From positions 62,001 to 126,000 of the forward strand of contig JBOFJQ010000010.1 in NCBI GenBank assembly GCA_051656905.1: a DNA stretch of 64,000 bases. The letters are read 5' to 3'. Shown in pieces: positions 25,759-34,164 of the stretch (within the stretch, counting starts at the first letter, position 1; each line of letters opens with the position of its first letter). The notes beneath the pieces were generated by a model. That model searched no databases. It saw nothing but the letters and a program-made list of their open reading frames with translations, and was not told where the DNA came from. Both the position numbers and the translations under genes were made by a program. The DNA comes from JAGNZR01 sp051656905. GTDB lineage: Bacteria; Fusobacteriota; Fusobacteriia; Fusobacteriales; Fusobacteriaceae.

Positions 25759-26454
25759 ATGGAAGACAAATTAAAAGATTTATGGCGTCATTTTTTCAAA
25801 ACACCAAGAAAAAATTATAACCAGTATATCTTAAAAATGCTAGAATACCCAGAGTATTTAGTTTTTGACAAAGAGGTTATAGATGCTAATAAAGGAAAGT
25901 GGAATGAACACTTTGGAAATAATAATCCACTATATTTAGAAATAGGATCAGGAAGTGGAAACTTTACAAATGGATTAAGTGAGCGTCACCCTGATAGAAA
26001 TTATATGGCTTTAGAGTTAAGATTTAAAAGACTTGTATTGTCATCTGATAAAGCAAGAAGAAGAGATGCTAAAAATATATTCTTTATAAGAAGAAAAGCT
26101 GAAGAGATTGTAGAATTTATAGGTGAGAATGAATTAGATGGAATTTATATAAATTTTGCTGATCCATGGGAAGAGAAATTAAAAAATAGAGTTATTCAAC
26201 CTAGTCTTTTCAAGTCTTTTGACACATTATTAAAAAAAGATGGAATGGTTTTTATAAAAACTGACCATGACGGGTATTATTATGATATAATAGAATTTGT
26301 GAAAGAATTAGATGGGTATGAAGTAGTTTATAATACATCAGATTTACATAACTCTGAAAAAGCAGCAGATAATATATTAACAGAGTTTGAACAGTTATTC
26401 ATTAACAAACATAGCAAAAATATTAACTATATAGAAATATTAAAGACTAAATAG
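25759..26454 (+). CDS. trmB: tRNA (guanine-N7)-methyltransferase
   Basis: This 231-residue SAM enzyme has LEIGSGSGNFTNGLSERHPDRNYMALE (about 59-85), the TrmB-specific YINFADPWEEK and KTDHDGYYYD. It makes m7G46 in tRNA. The N-terminal about 50 residues, with WRHFFKTPRKNY, extend beyond the minimal domain. The ATG follows AGGAGGAG; purA starts 21 bases after its stop. Confidence 0.94.
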   Translation: MEDKLKDLWRHFFKTPRKNYNQYILKMLEYPEYLVFDKEVIDANKGKWNEHFGNNNPLYLEIGSGSGNFTNGLSERHPDRNYMALELRFKRLVLSSDKARRRDAKNIFFIRRKAEEIVEFIGENELDGIYINFADPWEEKLKNRVIQPSLFKSFDTLLKKDGMVFIKTDHDGYYYDIIEFVKELDGYEVVYNTSDLHNSEKAADNILTEFEQLFINKHSKNINYIEILKTK

Positions 26455-26475
26455 TCTAAAGTAGGAGGAGAGTTT

Positions 26476-27759
26476 ATGGCAGGATATGTTGTTGTAGGAA
26501 CGCAGTGGGGAGATGAAGGGAAAGGTAAGATTATAGATGTTTTAGGGCATAAAGCAGATTTAGTTGTTAGATTCCAAGGTGGAAACAATGCAGGTCACAC
26601 AGTTGTTGTAAATGGAGAGAAGTTTATATTACACTTACTACCATCAGGAATGTTACACGGAAACGGAAAATGTATAATAGGACCAGGAGTTGTAATTGAT
26701 CCGAAAGTTTTATTAAAAGAGTTAGCAACATTAGATGCTAAAGGTTCTAAGACAGACCACTTATTTATCAGTGATAGAGCACAATTAATAATGCCTTACC
26801 ACGTAATGATAGATGGATTAAAAGAGGATAGAGCTTCAGCAGGAAATAAAATAGGAACTACAAGAAGAGGAATCGGTCCTTGTTATTCTGATAAAATTTC
26901 AAGACAAGGAATCAGAGTAGTAGATTTAATGGATACTGAGACTTTTGCTAGAAAATTAAAGCACAACTTAGAAGAAAAAAATGAATTATTACAAAAAATA
27001 TATGAAGTAGAGCCAATGAGCTATGAGGCTATTTTAGAAGAGTACAAAGGATATGCTGACCTGTTAAGACACAGAGTAATAGATTCAACACCTGTTATTC
27101 ACCAAGCTTTAGCAGATGACAAATTTGTATTATTTGAAGGAGCTCAAGCTATGATGCTTGATATCGATCATGGAAACTATCCATACGTAACATCATCATC
27201 TCCAACTGCTGGAGGAGTTACTGTTGGTGCTGGAGTATCACCTAGAAAGATAGACAGAATTATAGGAGTTATGAAAGCTTATACAACAAAAGTTGGAGAG
27301 GGTCCTTTTGTAACTGAGTTACTTGATGAAACTGGAGAAAAATTAAGAGCTGTAGGACATGAGTTTGGAGCTACAACAGGAAGACCAAGAAGATGTGGAT
27401 GGTTAGATTTAGTTGTTGGTAAATATGCTACAGATATAAATGGATTAACTGATATAGTTATCACAAAAATCGACTGTTTAAGTGGATTTGACACGTTAAA
27501 AGTTTGTGTTGGGTACGAGATAGATGGAAAAACTCATACATCAGTACCAGCTTCTACAGAATCTTTATCAAGAGCTATTCCTGTTTACAAAGAGTTACCA
27601 GGATGGACAGAAGATATTACACAAATGAAGCAATATGATGAATTACCTGAAAACTGTAAAAACTACATTAAGTTCATGGAAGATTTCTTAGGATGCCAAA
27701 TTACTGTTGTGTCTGTAGGACCTGATAGAACTCAAAACATATTCTTAAAAGACATCTAA
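26476..27759 (+). CDS. purA: Adenylosuccinate synthetase
   Basis: This 427-residue enzyme has the P-loop GTQWGDEGKGK (8-18), NNAGHTVVVNGEK, GTTRRGIGP and TTGRPRRCGWLD, diagnostic of PurA. It converts IMP, aspartate and GTP to adenylosuccinate in AMP synthesis. The gene uses more C-ending codons than its neighbours, consistent with high expression. A hairpin of terminator type lies 42 bases after the stop. Confidence 0.98.
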   Translation: MAGYVVVGTQWGDEGKGKIIDVLGHKADLVVRFQGGNNAGHTVVVNGEKFILHLLPSGMLHGNGKCIIGPGVVIDPKVLLKELATLDAKGSKTDHLFISDRAQLIMPYHVMIDGLKEDRASAGNKIGTTRRGIGPCYSDKISRQGIRVVDLMDTETFARKLKHNLEEKNELLQKIYEVEPMSYEAILEEYKGYADLLRHRVIDSTPVIHQALADDKFVLFEGAQAMMLDIDHGNYPYVTSSSPTAGGVTVGAGVSPRKIDRIIGVMKAYTTKVGEGPFVTELLDETGEKLRAVGHEFGATTGRPRRCGWLDLVVGKYATDINGLTDIVITKIDCLSGFDTLKVCVGYEIDGKTHTSVPASTESLSRAIPVYKELPGWTEDITQMKQYDELPENCKNYIKFMEDFLGCQITVVSVGPDRTQNIFLKDI

Positions 27760-27801
27760 GAAGAAAAGTTAAAAATAATTAGTATATGAAGTAATACAAA
27801 T

Positions 27802-27842
27802 TAAAAGGGTGCTAAATTTTAATAATTTAGATACCCTTTTAA
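27802..27842 (+). terminator. Probable terminator after purA
   Basis: AAAAGGGT and ACCCTTTT enclose a second stem CTAAAT/ATTTAG, making a long hairpin with a short T run. It overlaps the region just before the MATE gene, so read-through could be partial. Confidence 0.6.
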
Positions 27843-27874
27843 AATTATATAGGGTGATATTTAGAGGGGGGCGA

Positions 27875-29248
27875 ATGGAAGCAAAGCATAAATTAATGGG
27901 ACAAGAAAATATGACAAAGTTAATTATTAAATTTTCGATTCCCTCAATGATAGGATTATTAGTTAATGCTTTCTATAATATAGTTGATAGAATATATATA
28001 GGAAGAATACCTCTTACAGGACATTATGATATCGCAGGCGTTGGATTAACAATGCCAATGACTATAATATCTTTTGCTGTGGCTCTGATGATAGGAATGG
28101 GGGGGTCAACTTTAATATCTTTGAGACTAGGAGAACAGAAAAAAGAGTTAGCTGAAAAATATTTAGGAAATGCTATTACACTGGGAGTTATTTTAAGTTT
28201 AATACTTACAGCTGCTACATTGATGAATATGGACAAACTATTAATTGGGTTAGGTGCTAGTGAAAATACATTTGCATCATCAAAAGAATATTTGAAAATT
28301 ATATCAATAGGTTATGTATTCAGTATAGTTGGTTATATAGCCAATGCTGCAATAAGATCAGATGGAAGTCCTAAAATAGCAATGTATACTCTTTTAGTGG
28401 GAGCTATTTTAAATATAGTTTTAGATCCAATTTTTATTTTTTATATGAATATGGGTATGAAAGGAGCTGCATGGGCAACAATTATATCTCAGTTTTTTGC
28501 TATGATTTGGGCAGTATCTTATTTTTATTCTAAAAAAAGTGGATTAAAATTGCATGTGGAAAATTTAAAGTTAAAACTAGAATTGTCAAAGCAGATATTA
28601 AGACAAGGAGCAGCTCCGTGTTTATTACAGTTAGGAAGTGGGTTTGTTGTTATTGTATTTAATAATGCTTTGAAAAATACTTCAGGAGACTATGCTGTAA
28701 GCGCTATGACTATTGTGCAAGGGATAAGTATGTTCTTTATAATGCCTATATTTGGTATTAATCAAGCTTTGCTTCCTCTTGCAGGTTATAACTATGGTGC
28801 TAAACTTTATGATAGAGTAAGAGGTTTATTAAAAAGAGCAATAATAGGAGCTACAATTATTGGAATAATAGCTTTTATTTTGATACAATTTGCTTCTAAG
28901 TACTTTATATATGCTTTTACTTATAATAAAGATGTTGTTGATATAGCCGCTACAGGATTGAAAATATGTACTTTTATGATTCCAGTGGTAGGATTCCAAA
29001 TAGTGAGTTCAATCTATTTTCAAGCTATTGGAAAACCAAAAATTACTATGTTTTTATCTCTTTCAAGACAAGTAATATTTTTAGTACCATTAATAATTAT
29101 ATTAGGGAAATTATATGGAGGAGCTGGAATATGGATAGCTACTCCAATAGCAGATTTTTTATCTTTTTTAATCACATTGATAATGTTAAAAAGGGAATTG
29201 AAAAATTTAGATGCCTTAAAAAAGAAACAGAATCTTATGGAAGGTTAA
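27875..29248 (+). CDS. MATE-family multidrug/Na+ efflux transporter
   Basis: This 457-residue, 12-helix protein carries two MatE repeats. The first begins MTKLIIKFSIPSMIGLLVNAFYNIVDRIYIG, with the family's N-I-V-D-R motif; the second begins near LRQGAAPCLLQLGSG. It exports cationic compounds in exchange for Na+ or H+. ATG 27875 is chosen because GAGGGGGG precedes it; an in-frame ATG at 27809 lies within the purA terminator. The substrate is unknown. Confidence 0.92.
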   Translation: MEAKHKLMGQENMTKLIIKFSIPSMIGLLVNAFYNIVDRIYIGRIPLTGHYDIAGVGLTMPMTIISFAVALMIGMGGSTLISLRLGEQKKELAEKYLGNAITLGVILSLILTAATLMNMDKLLIGLGASENTFASSKEYLKIISIGYVFSIVGYIANAAIRSDGSPKIAMYTLLVGAILNIVLDPIFIFYMNMGMKGAAWATIISQFFAMIWAVSYFYSKKSGLKLHVENLKLKLELSKQILRQGAAPCLLQLGSGFVVIVFNNALKNTSGDYAVSAMTIVQGISMFFIMPIFGINQALLPLAGYNYGAKLYDRVRGLLKRAIIGATIIGIIAFILIQFASKYFIYAFTYNKDVVDIAATGLKICTFMIPVVGFQIVSSIYFQAIGKPKITMFLSLSRQVIFLVPLIIILGKLYGGAGIWIATPIADFLSFLITLIMLKRELKNLDALKKKQNLMEG

Positions 29249-29260
29249 AAGAGAGATTAA

Positions 29261-29296
29261 AAGGCTTTTGTAGTTATTTTTCTACAAAAGCCTTAT
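29261..29296 (+). terminator. Intrinsic terminator after the MATE gene
   Basis: AAGGCTTTTGTAG and CTACAAAAGCCTT form a perfect 13-bp stem with a T-rich 8-base loop. The following T run is weak (ATTAAG). Confidence 0.7.
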
Positions 29297-29446
29297 TAAG
29301 TTATACTATTGAAAAAAGCATAAGGATAAGATATAATAGAAGGTAAAGTTATGGCTTAGATATGCGGTGTAATTCATAATAAAATAAATTTATTCAATAT
29401 TAAAAAAATTGAATGAAACAGAATTAAGAATATTAGGAGTTTCAAT

Positions 29447-30796
29447 ATGGAGATAAGTTTAAGATCAATAAAACAATTATCCTCTTCTAGAAAGATGATT
29501 TTAGGATTTATTGGTAGTACGGTATTAGGTTCTTTAATGTTGATGTTACCAATCTCACTTCAAGATGGAAAGAGTATCAGTTTACTAACTGCTTTCTTTA
29601 CAATAACATCCGCTATTTGTGTAACAGGTCTTACTGTTGTAGATGTGAGTACAGTTTTCTCTCCTGTTGGCTGGACAATTATATTGATATTTATCCAACT
29701 TGGAGGATTAGGGATAATGACCTTTTCATCTACACTTTTTCTGATTACAGGGAAAAGAATGACATTTAGTGAGAGAATGACACTTAAGGATGAAAGAAAT
29801 GTAGATGGTTCAGAAGAGATAAAAGTTTTTATAAAAAAAATATATAGAACAGTTTTTATTATTGAAAGTATTGGAGCGGTGCTGTTAACTTATTTTTTTA
29901 TGAATGAGATGAATTATCCTTTTGGAAAAGCATTGTATTATGGAGTTTTTCATTCAATATCAGCTTTTTGTAACGCAGGTTTCTCACTGTATACTACAGG
30001 GTTAGAAGGTTTTGCAGGAAATGTGCTGTTAAATCTTTCAATTGCATATTTAATTATATTAGGTGGAATAGGGTTTGCAGTAATAAATTCATTTATATTA
30101 GCTGTTAGAAAAGGTATCAATAATTTTAATTTAACTTCAAAATTAGCAATTTTAATATCTGTATTTTTGACTTTTGGTGGAATGTTGGCAATTTTTCTTT
30201 TAGAGTATAATAATCCGCAAACTATTGGCAATTTTTCTTTATCAAACAAAGTAATTGCTTCTTTTTTCCAAAGTGTAACAACAAGAACTGCAGGATTTAA
30301 TACTATACCTCTTGCTAATTTAAAAGATGGAACAGTATTTTTATTCTATATATTGATGTTTATAGGTGCTTCACCTGGATCTACAGGTGGTGGATTAAAA
30401 ACAACAACAATTGGTGTAATTACTTTTTATGTTGTTGGGATAGTTAGAGGTAGACAGAATATAGAACTTTTCAATAGAAGAATAGCTTGGGATATTTTAA
30501 ATAAGGCCCTAGCAATTCTAGTTATCTCTTTAATATATGTTGGAGCAGTTATAATGTTAATTTTAACGTATGATAAATTTGGGCTTAAAGAGATAATTTT
30601 TGAAGTTATATCAGCCTTTGCCACAGTAGGATTAACTTTAGGTATAACACCAGAGTTAAATGCTTTTTCTCAGTTGCTTTTAATTATTACTATGTTTGTA
30701 GGAAGATTAGGACCAATGACTTTTGCTCTGGCAATAGGAGAGAAAAAATTAAAAGAACAATATGAATATCCTAAAGAGAATATAGTAGTAGGATAA
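29447..30796 (+). CDS. Potassium uptake protein TrkH/KtrB family
   Basis: This 449-residue membrane subunit has four M1-P-M2 repeats. The selectivity filter glycines are visible as ITSAICVTGLTVVD, ISAFCNAGFSLY, TTRTAGFNTI and ISAFATVGLTLG. The size matches KtrB-type channels rather than the longer E. coli TrkH. It passes K+ (or Na+) inward, gated by the TrkA/KtrA ring encoded 54 bases downstream. ATG follows TTAGGAG. Confidence 0.94.
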   Translation: MEISLRSIKQLSSSRKMILGFIGSTVLGSLMLMLPISLQDGKSISLLTAFFTITSAICVTGLTVVDVSTVFSPVGWTIILIFIQLGGLGIMTFSSTLFLITGKRMTFSERMTLKDERNVDGSEEIKVFIKKIYRTVFIIESIGAVLLTYFFMNEMNYPFGKALYYGVFHSISAFCNAGFSLYTTGLEGFAGNVLLNLSIAYLIILGGIGFAVINSFILAVRKGINNFNLTSKLAILISVFLTFGGMLAIFLLEYNNPQTIGNFSLSNKVIASFFQSVTTRTAGFNTIPLANLKDGTVFLFYILMFIGASPGSTGGGLKTTTIGVITFYVVGIVRGRQNIELFNRRIAWDILNKALAILVISLIYVGAVIMLILTYDKFGLKEIIFEVISAFATVGLTLGITPELNAFSQLLLIITMFVGRLGPMTFALAIGEKKLKEQYEYPKENIVVG

Positions 30797-30850
30797 AGTA
30801 TTGAAAAATTTCAACTATAGTAAGTTAGAAATGACAGTTGGGGGAATAAA

Positions 30851-31507
30851 ATGAAACAATTTTTAGTAATTGGATTAGGAAGATTTGGTACAAGTATAGC
30901 ACAAACTTTATATGAGTCAGGAGAAGAGGTTTTAGCTATTGACATAAATGGTGAGTTAGTTCAAGATGTTATAAGTCATAAGATGATTGAGAACGGATTA
31001 ATTCTAGATGCTACAGATAGTAAAGCATTATCTGAGCTAGCTGTTGAGGAATATGATATAGCTTTTGTTTGTACTGGAGAGATAGAAGCTAGTATAATGA
31101 TAACTCTTAATTTAAAAGAGTTAGGAGTAAAAAAAATAATAGCTAAAGCAGTGACAAAAAGTCACGGGAAAGTTTTAGCTAAAATAGGAGCTACAAAGGT
31201 AATTTATCCTGAGGAATATATGGGTAGAAGAGTTGCACAGCTAGCTATGGAACCTAATATGATTGAGCATATTAGATTTTCTCATAACTTCCTATTAGTA
31301 GAAGTAAAGGCTCCCTCAGTATTTGTAGGGAAAACATTAATAGAATCAGAAATAAGAAAAAATTATAATGCAACAGTAGTAGGAATAAAGAAAGAAGATG
31401 AGACGTTCCAGCCAAATCCAAGTGCATACACAAAGATTGAAAAAGGCGACATGTTACTTTTAATAACTGACTTAAAAACTGCTGAAATATTAGAAAATCT
31501 TAAATAA
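30851..31507 (+). CDS. TrkA/KtrA-type K+ channel regulatory subunit
   Basis: The 218-residue cytosolic protein has an RCK_N Rossmann domain with VIGLGRFGTSIAQTL (6-20) and acidic VLAIDIN for nucleotide binding. An RCK_C domain follows (about 135-218, VEVKAPSVFVGKTL). Rings of this subunit gate the membrane channel in response to ATP/ADP or NAD(H), and RCK_C may bind c-di-AMP. It pairs with the upstream trkH-like gene. A GGGGG site precedes the ATG. Confidence 0.94.
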   Translation: MKQFLVIGLGRFGTSIAQTLYESGEEVLAIDINGELVQDVISHKMIENGLILDATDSKALSELAVEEYDIAFVCTGEIEASIMITLNLKELGVKKIIAKAVTKSHGKVLAKIGATKVIYPEEYMGRRVAQLAMEPNMIEHIRFSHNFLLVEVKAPSVFVGKTLIESEIRKNYNATVVGIKKEDETFQPNPSAYTKIEKGDMLLLITDLKTAEILENLK

Positions 31508-31539
31508 TAATCACCAAAGTATTTTGGGTAGGAGGGAAC

Positions 31540-33426
31540 ATGCAAAATTTTGATGTAATTGTTGTTGGAGCTGGACATGCAGGGTGCGAAGCTGCACTTG
31601 CTGCTGCAAGAATGGGAATGCAAACAGCAATTTTTTCAATAACTTTAGATAATATAGGAACAATGTCATGTAATCCATCTCTTGGAGGACCAGCTAAATC
31701 TCACTTAGTTAAGGAGATTGACGCTCTTGGAGGAGAGATTGCAAGAAATATAGATAAAACTTTTATTCAAATAAGAGTTTTAAATACAAAAAAAGGACCA
31801 GCTGTTAGGTCTTTAAGAGCTCAAGCTGATAAGCAATTATATAAAAATGAAATGAAGAAAACTATAGAAAATTGCGATAATCTTCAAGCTATTCAAGGAA
31901 TAGTAACTGAAATTGTAGTTGAAAACGGAGTAGTTATAGGAGTAAAAACAAAAGAGGGTGTTGAGTATAGAAGTAAAACTGTTGTAATAGCAGCAGGAAC
32001 TTTTATGAGAGGATTAATCCATATAGGACCATCTCAATTTAGTGGTGGAAGAATGGGAGAACTATCTTCAGAAGAATTACCTTTATCACTAGCTAAGGCA
32101 GGATTAAAATTAGGTAGATTTAAAACAGGAACACCACCTAGAATAGATGCAAGAACGATAGATTATTCTAAAATTGAAGAGCAATCTGGAGAGGAACAAG
32201 GATTAAGATTTTCTTATAGAACAAAGGATGAAGAGATTGCTGGAAGAAAGCAAATTTCTTGTTTTGTAGTCTATACAAATCCAAAAGTTCATGATGCTAT
32301 TATAAGAAATAAAGATAGATCGCCACTATTTAATGGTGCAATAGCAGGAACTGGACCAAGATATTGTCCATCAATTGAGGATAAAGTTTATAGATACGCA
32401 GATAAAGATAGACATCATCTGTTTTTAGAGAAAGAAGGGTATGACACTAATGAAGTATATATTAGTGGATTTTCAAGTTCATTACCTACAGATGTTCAAC
32501 ATGAGATGTTAAAAAATATTGAGGGATTAGAAAATGCTAAAATAATGAGATATGCGTATGCTATTGAATATGATTATGTAGATCCTCAAGAGTTAAAATA
32601 TACTTTAGAAACTAAAAAAGTTGAAAATCTGTTTTTAGCAGGACAAATAAATGGAACATCAGGATATGAAGAAGCTGCGTCTCAAGGTATTATTGCAGGT
32701 ATAAATGCAGTAAGAAAAATTCAAGGAAAAGAACCTGTTGTTTTAGATAGAGCAGATTCGTACATAGGGACTTTAATAGACGATTTAGTTTCTAAGGGAA
32801 CTAATGAACCTTATAGAATGTTTACTGCAAGAAGTGAATATAGACTTGCTTTAAGAGAGGATAATGCTGATTTAAGACTTTCTAAGATAGGATATGAAAT
32901 TGGACTTTTAGAAAAAGAACAATTTGATAGAGTTGAAACAAAGAAGAAAGATGTTGAAGCTGTAATTAAAAAGTTAGAGAGCCAATTTGTTGGAAGTAGA
33001 AATGAGAGAGTTAATGAAGTTCTTTTAAGAATAGGTGAACCTGAGATAAGATCAGGACTTACACTTATAGAAATCTTAAAAAGACCAAACATAACTTATA
33101 AAGATATAAAATATATAGCTGAATTAATAGAAAATTTTGAGCTTGGTGAGTATTGTGAAGATACAGAGTATCAAATTGAAGTTCAAGTTAAGTATGCTGG
33201 TTATATTTCAAAATCATTAGCTATGATAGATAAACACAAGACTTTAGAAAATAAAAAAATACCAGATAACTTTGATTATGATTTAGTTCCAAGTATTCCA
33301 AAGGAAGCTAAAGATAAACTTAAGTCAGTAAGACCTATGAATATAGGGCAAGCCTCTAGAATATCTGGTGTATCTCCAGCACATATTCAAGTGTTACTTG
33401 TTTATTTAAAAATGAAGGAGATTTAA
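31540..33426 (+). CDS. mnmG: tRNA uridine-5-carboxymethylaminomethyl modification enzyme MnmG
   Basis: This 628-residue FAD enzyme has the dinucleotide site VVGAGHAGCEAALAAARMG (8-26), MSCNPSLGGPAKSHLVKEIDALGG, the RFKTGTPPR motif and a C-terminal helical domain with SGVSPAHIQVLLVYLK. With MnmE it installs the cmnm5 group at wobble U34 of tRNA. mnmE is not in the window. rsmG starts one base after its stop, the usual gidA-gidB order. Confidence 0.98.
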   Translation: MQNFDVIVVGAGHAGCEAALAAARMGMQTAIFSITLDNIGTMSCNPSLGGPAKSHLVKEIDALGGEIARNIDKTFIQIRVLNTKKGPAVRSLRAQADKQLYKNEMKKTIENCDNLQAIQGIVTEIVVENGVVIGVKTKEGVEYRSKTVVIAAGTFMRGLIHIGPSQFSGGRMGELSSEELPLSLAKAGLKLGRFKTGTPPRIDARTIDYSKIEEQSGEEQGLRFSYRTKDEEIAGRKQISCFVVYTNPKVHDAIIRNKDRSPLFNGAIAGTGPRYCPSIEDKVYRYADKDRHHLFLEKEGYDTNEVYISGFSSSLPTDVQHEMLKNIEGLENAKIMRYAYAIEYDYVDPQELKYTLETKKVENLFLAGQINGTSGYEEAASQGIIAGINAVRKIQGKEPVVLDRADSYIGTLIDDLVSKGTNEPYRMFTARSEYRLALREDNADLRLSKIGYEIGLLEKEQFDRVETKKKDVEAVIKKLESQFVGSRNERVNEVLLRIGEPEIRSGLTLIEILKRPNITYKDIKYIAELIENFELGEYCEDTEYQIEVQVKYAGYISKSLAMIDKHKTLENKKIPDNFDYDLVPSIPKEAKDKLKSVRPMNIGQASRISGVSPAHIQVLLVYLKMKEI

Positions 33427-33427
33427 A

Positions 33428-34129
33428 ATGAAAGAGTATTTAAAAGAAGGAGTAAAAAGGATAGGAGTAAATCTGACAGAAGAAATGATAGACAATCTTC
33501 TGAAGTACTTAGATTTATTAGTAGACTATAACTCACATACAAATTTAACAGCAATAAGAGACTCTAAAGATGCTATAGAAAAGCATTTTATAGACTCTTT
33601 ATTATTACAAAACTTTATAAAAGCTGAGGATAAAACAGCTTTAGATATAGGAACAGGAGCTGGATTTCCAGGAATGGTTTTAGCTATTTGTAATCCTAAT
33701 ATAACTTTTACACTAATGGATTCTGTTGGAAAGAAAACTAAATTCTTAGAAATAGTGAAAGAAACATTAAAATTAGAAAATGTTAATGTTGTAAATGCTA
33801 GAGCTGAAGAATTTATTAATGAGGAAAATAGAGAAAGTTTCAGTATAGGACTATGTAGAGGAGTTTCAAAACTTCCAACGATATTAGAATATATGGTTCC
33901 TTTTATTGAAGTGAATGGTAGATTTTTAGTTCAAAAAAGCAATGGAACTGGTGAAGAAAGTGAAGCTCAAAATGCTCTTGAAATTTTAAAAGCAGCGATT
34001 GTAGAAGAGAAAATTTTAAAGCTACCTTATTGTGAAGATGAGAGAAAAATAATTATAATAGTTAAAGCTGAGGCAACTAATAGAAAATATCCTAGAAAAA
34101 CAGGATTACCTCTAAAAAGACCTTTATAG
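33428..34129 (+). CDS. rsmG: 16S rRNA (guanine527-N7)-methyltransferase
   Basis: This 233-residue SAM enzyme has HFIDSLLL, LDIGTGAGFPGMVLAI (about 77-92) and MDSVGKKTKFLE, the signature of RsmG (GidB). It methylates G527 in 16S rRNA; loss gives low-level streptomycin resistance in other bacteria. Coupled to mnmG, with an AAGGAG site inside the end of that gene. A basic tail (NRKYPRKTGLPLKRPL) is normal for the family. Confidence 0.97.
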   Translation: MKEYLKEGVKRIGVNLTEEMIDNLLKYLDLLVDYNSHTNLTAIRDSKDAIEKHFIDSLLLQNFIKAEDKTALDIGTGAGFPGMVLAICNPNITFTLMDSVGKKTKFLEIVKETLKLENVNVVNARAEEFINEENRESFSIGLCRGVSKLPTILEYMVPFIEVNGRFLVQKSNGTGEESEAQNALEILKAAIVEEKILKLPYCEDERKIIIIVKAEATNRKYPRKTGLPLKRPL

Positions 34130-34164
34130 TATTAAAAAAAATAAAATAAGATGAGGAGGGAGAG

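Noticed and set aside
28966..29346. A 126-codon frame overlapping the end of the MATE gene
   Set aside because: It is out of frame with a clear MATE coding region, rich in Ser/Tyr/Phe of random type, and runs through the terminator hairpin.
29392..29414. ATTCAAT..ATTGAAT inverted repeat before the trkH-like gene
   Set aside because: Arms are short and entirely A/T rich apart from one base; expected by chance in this background.
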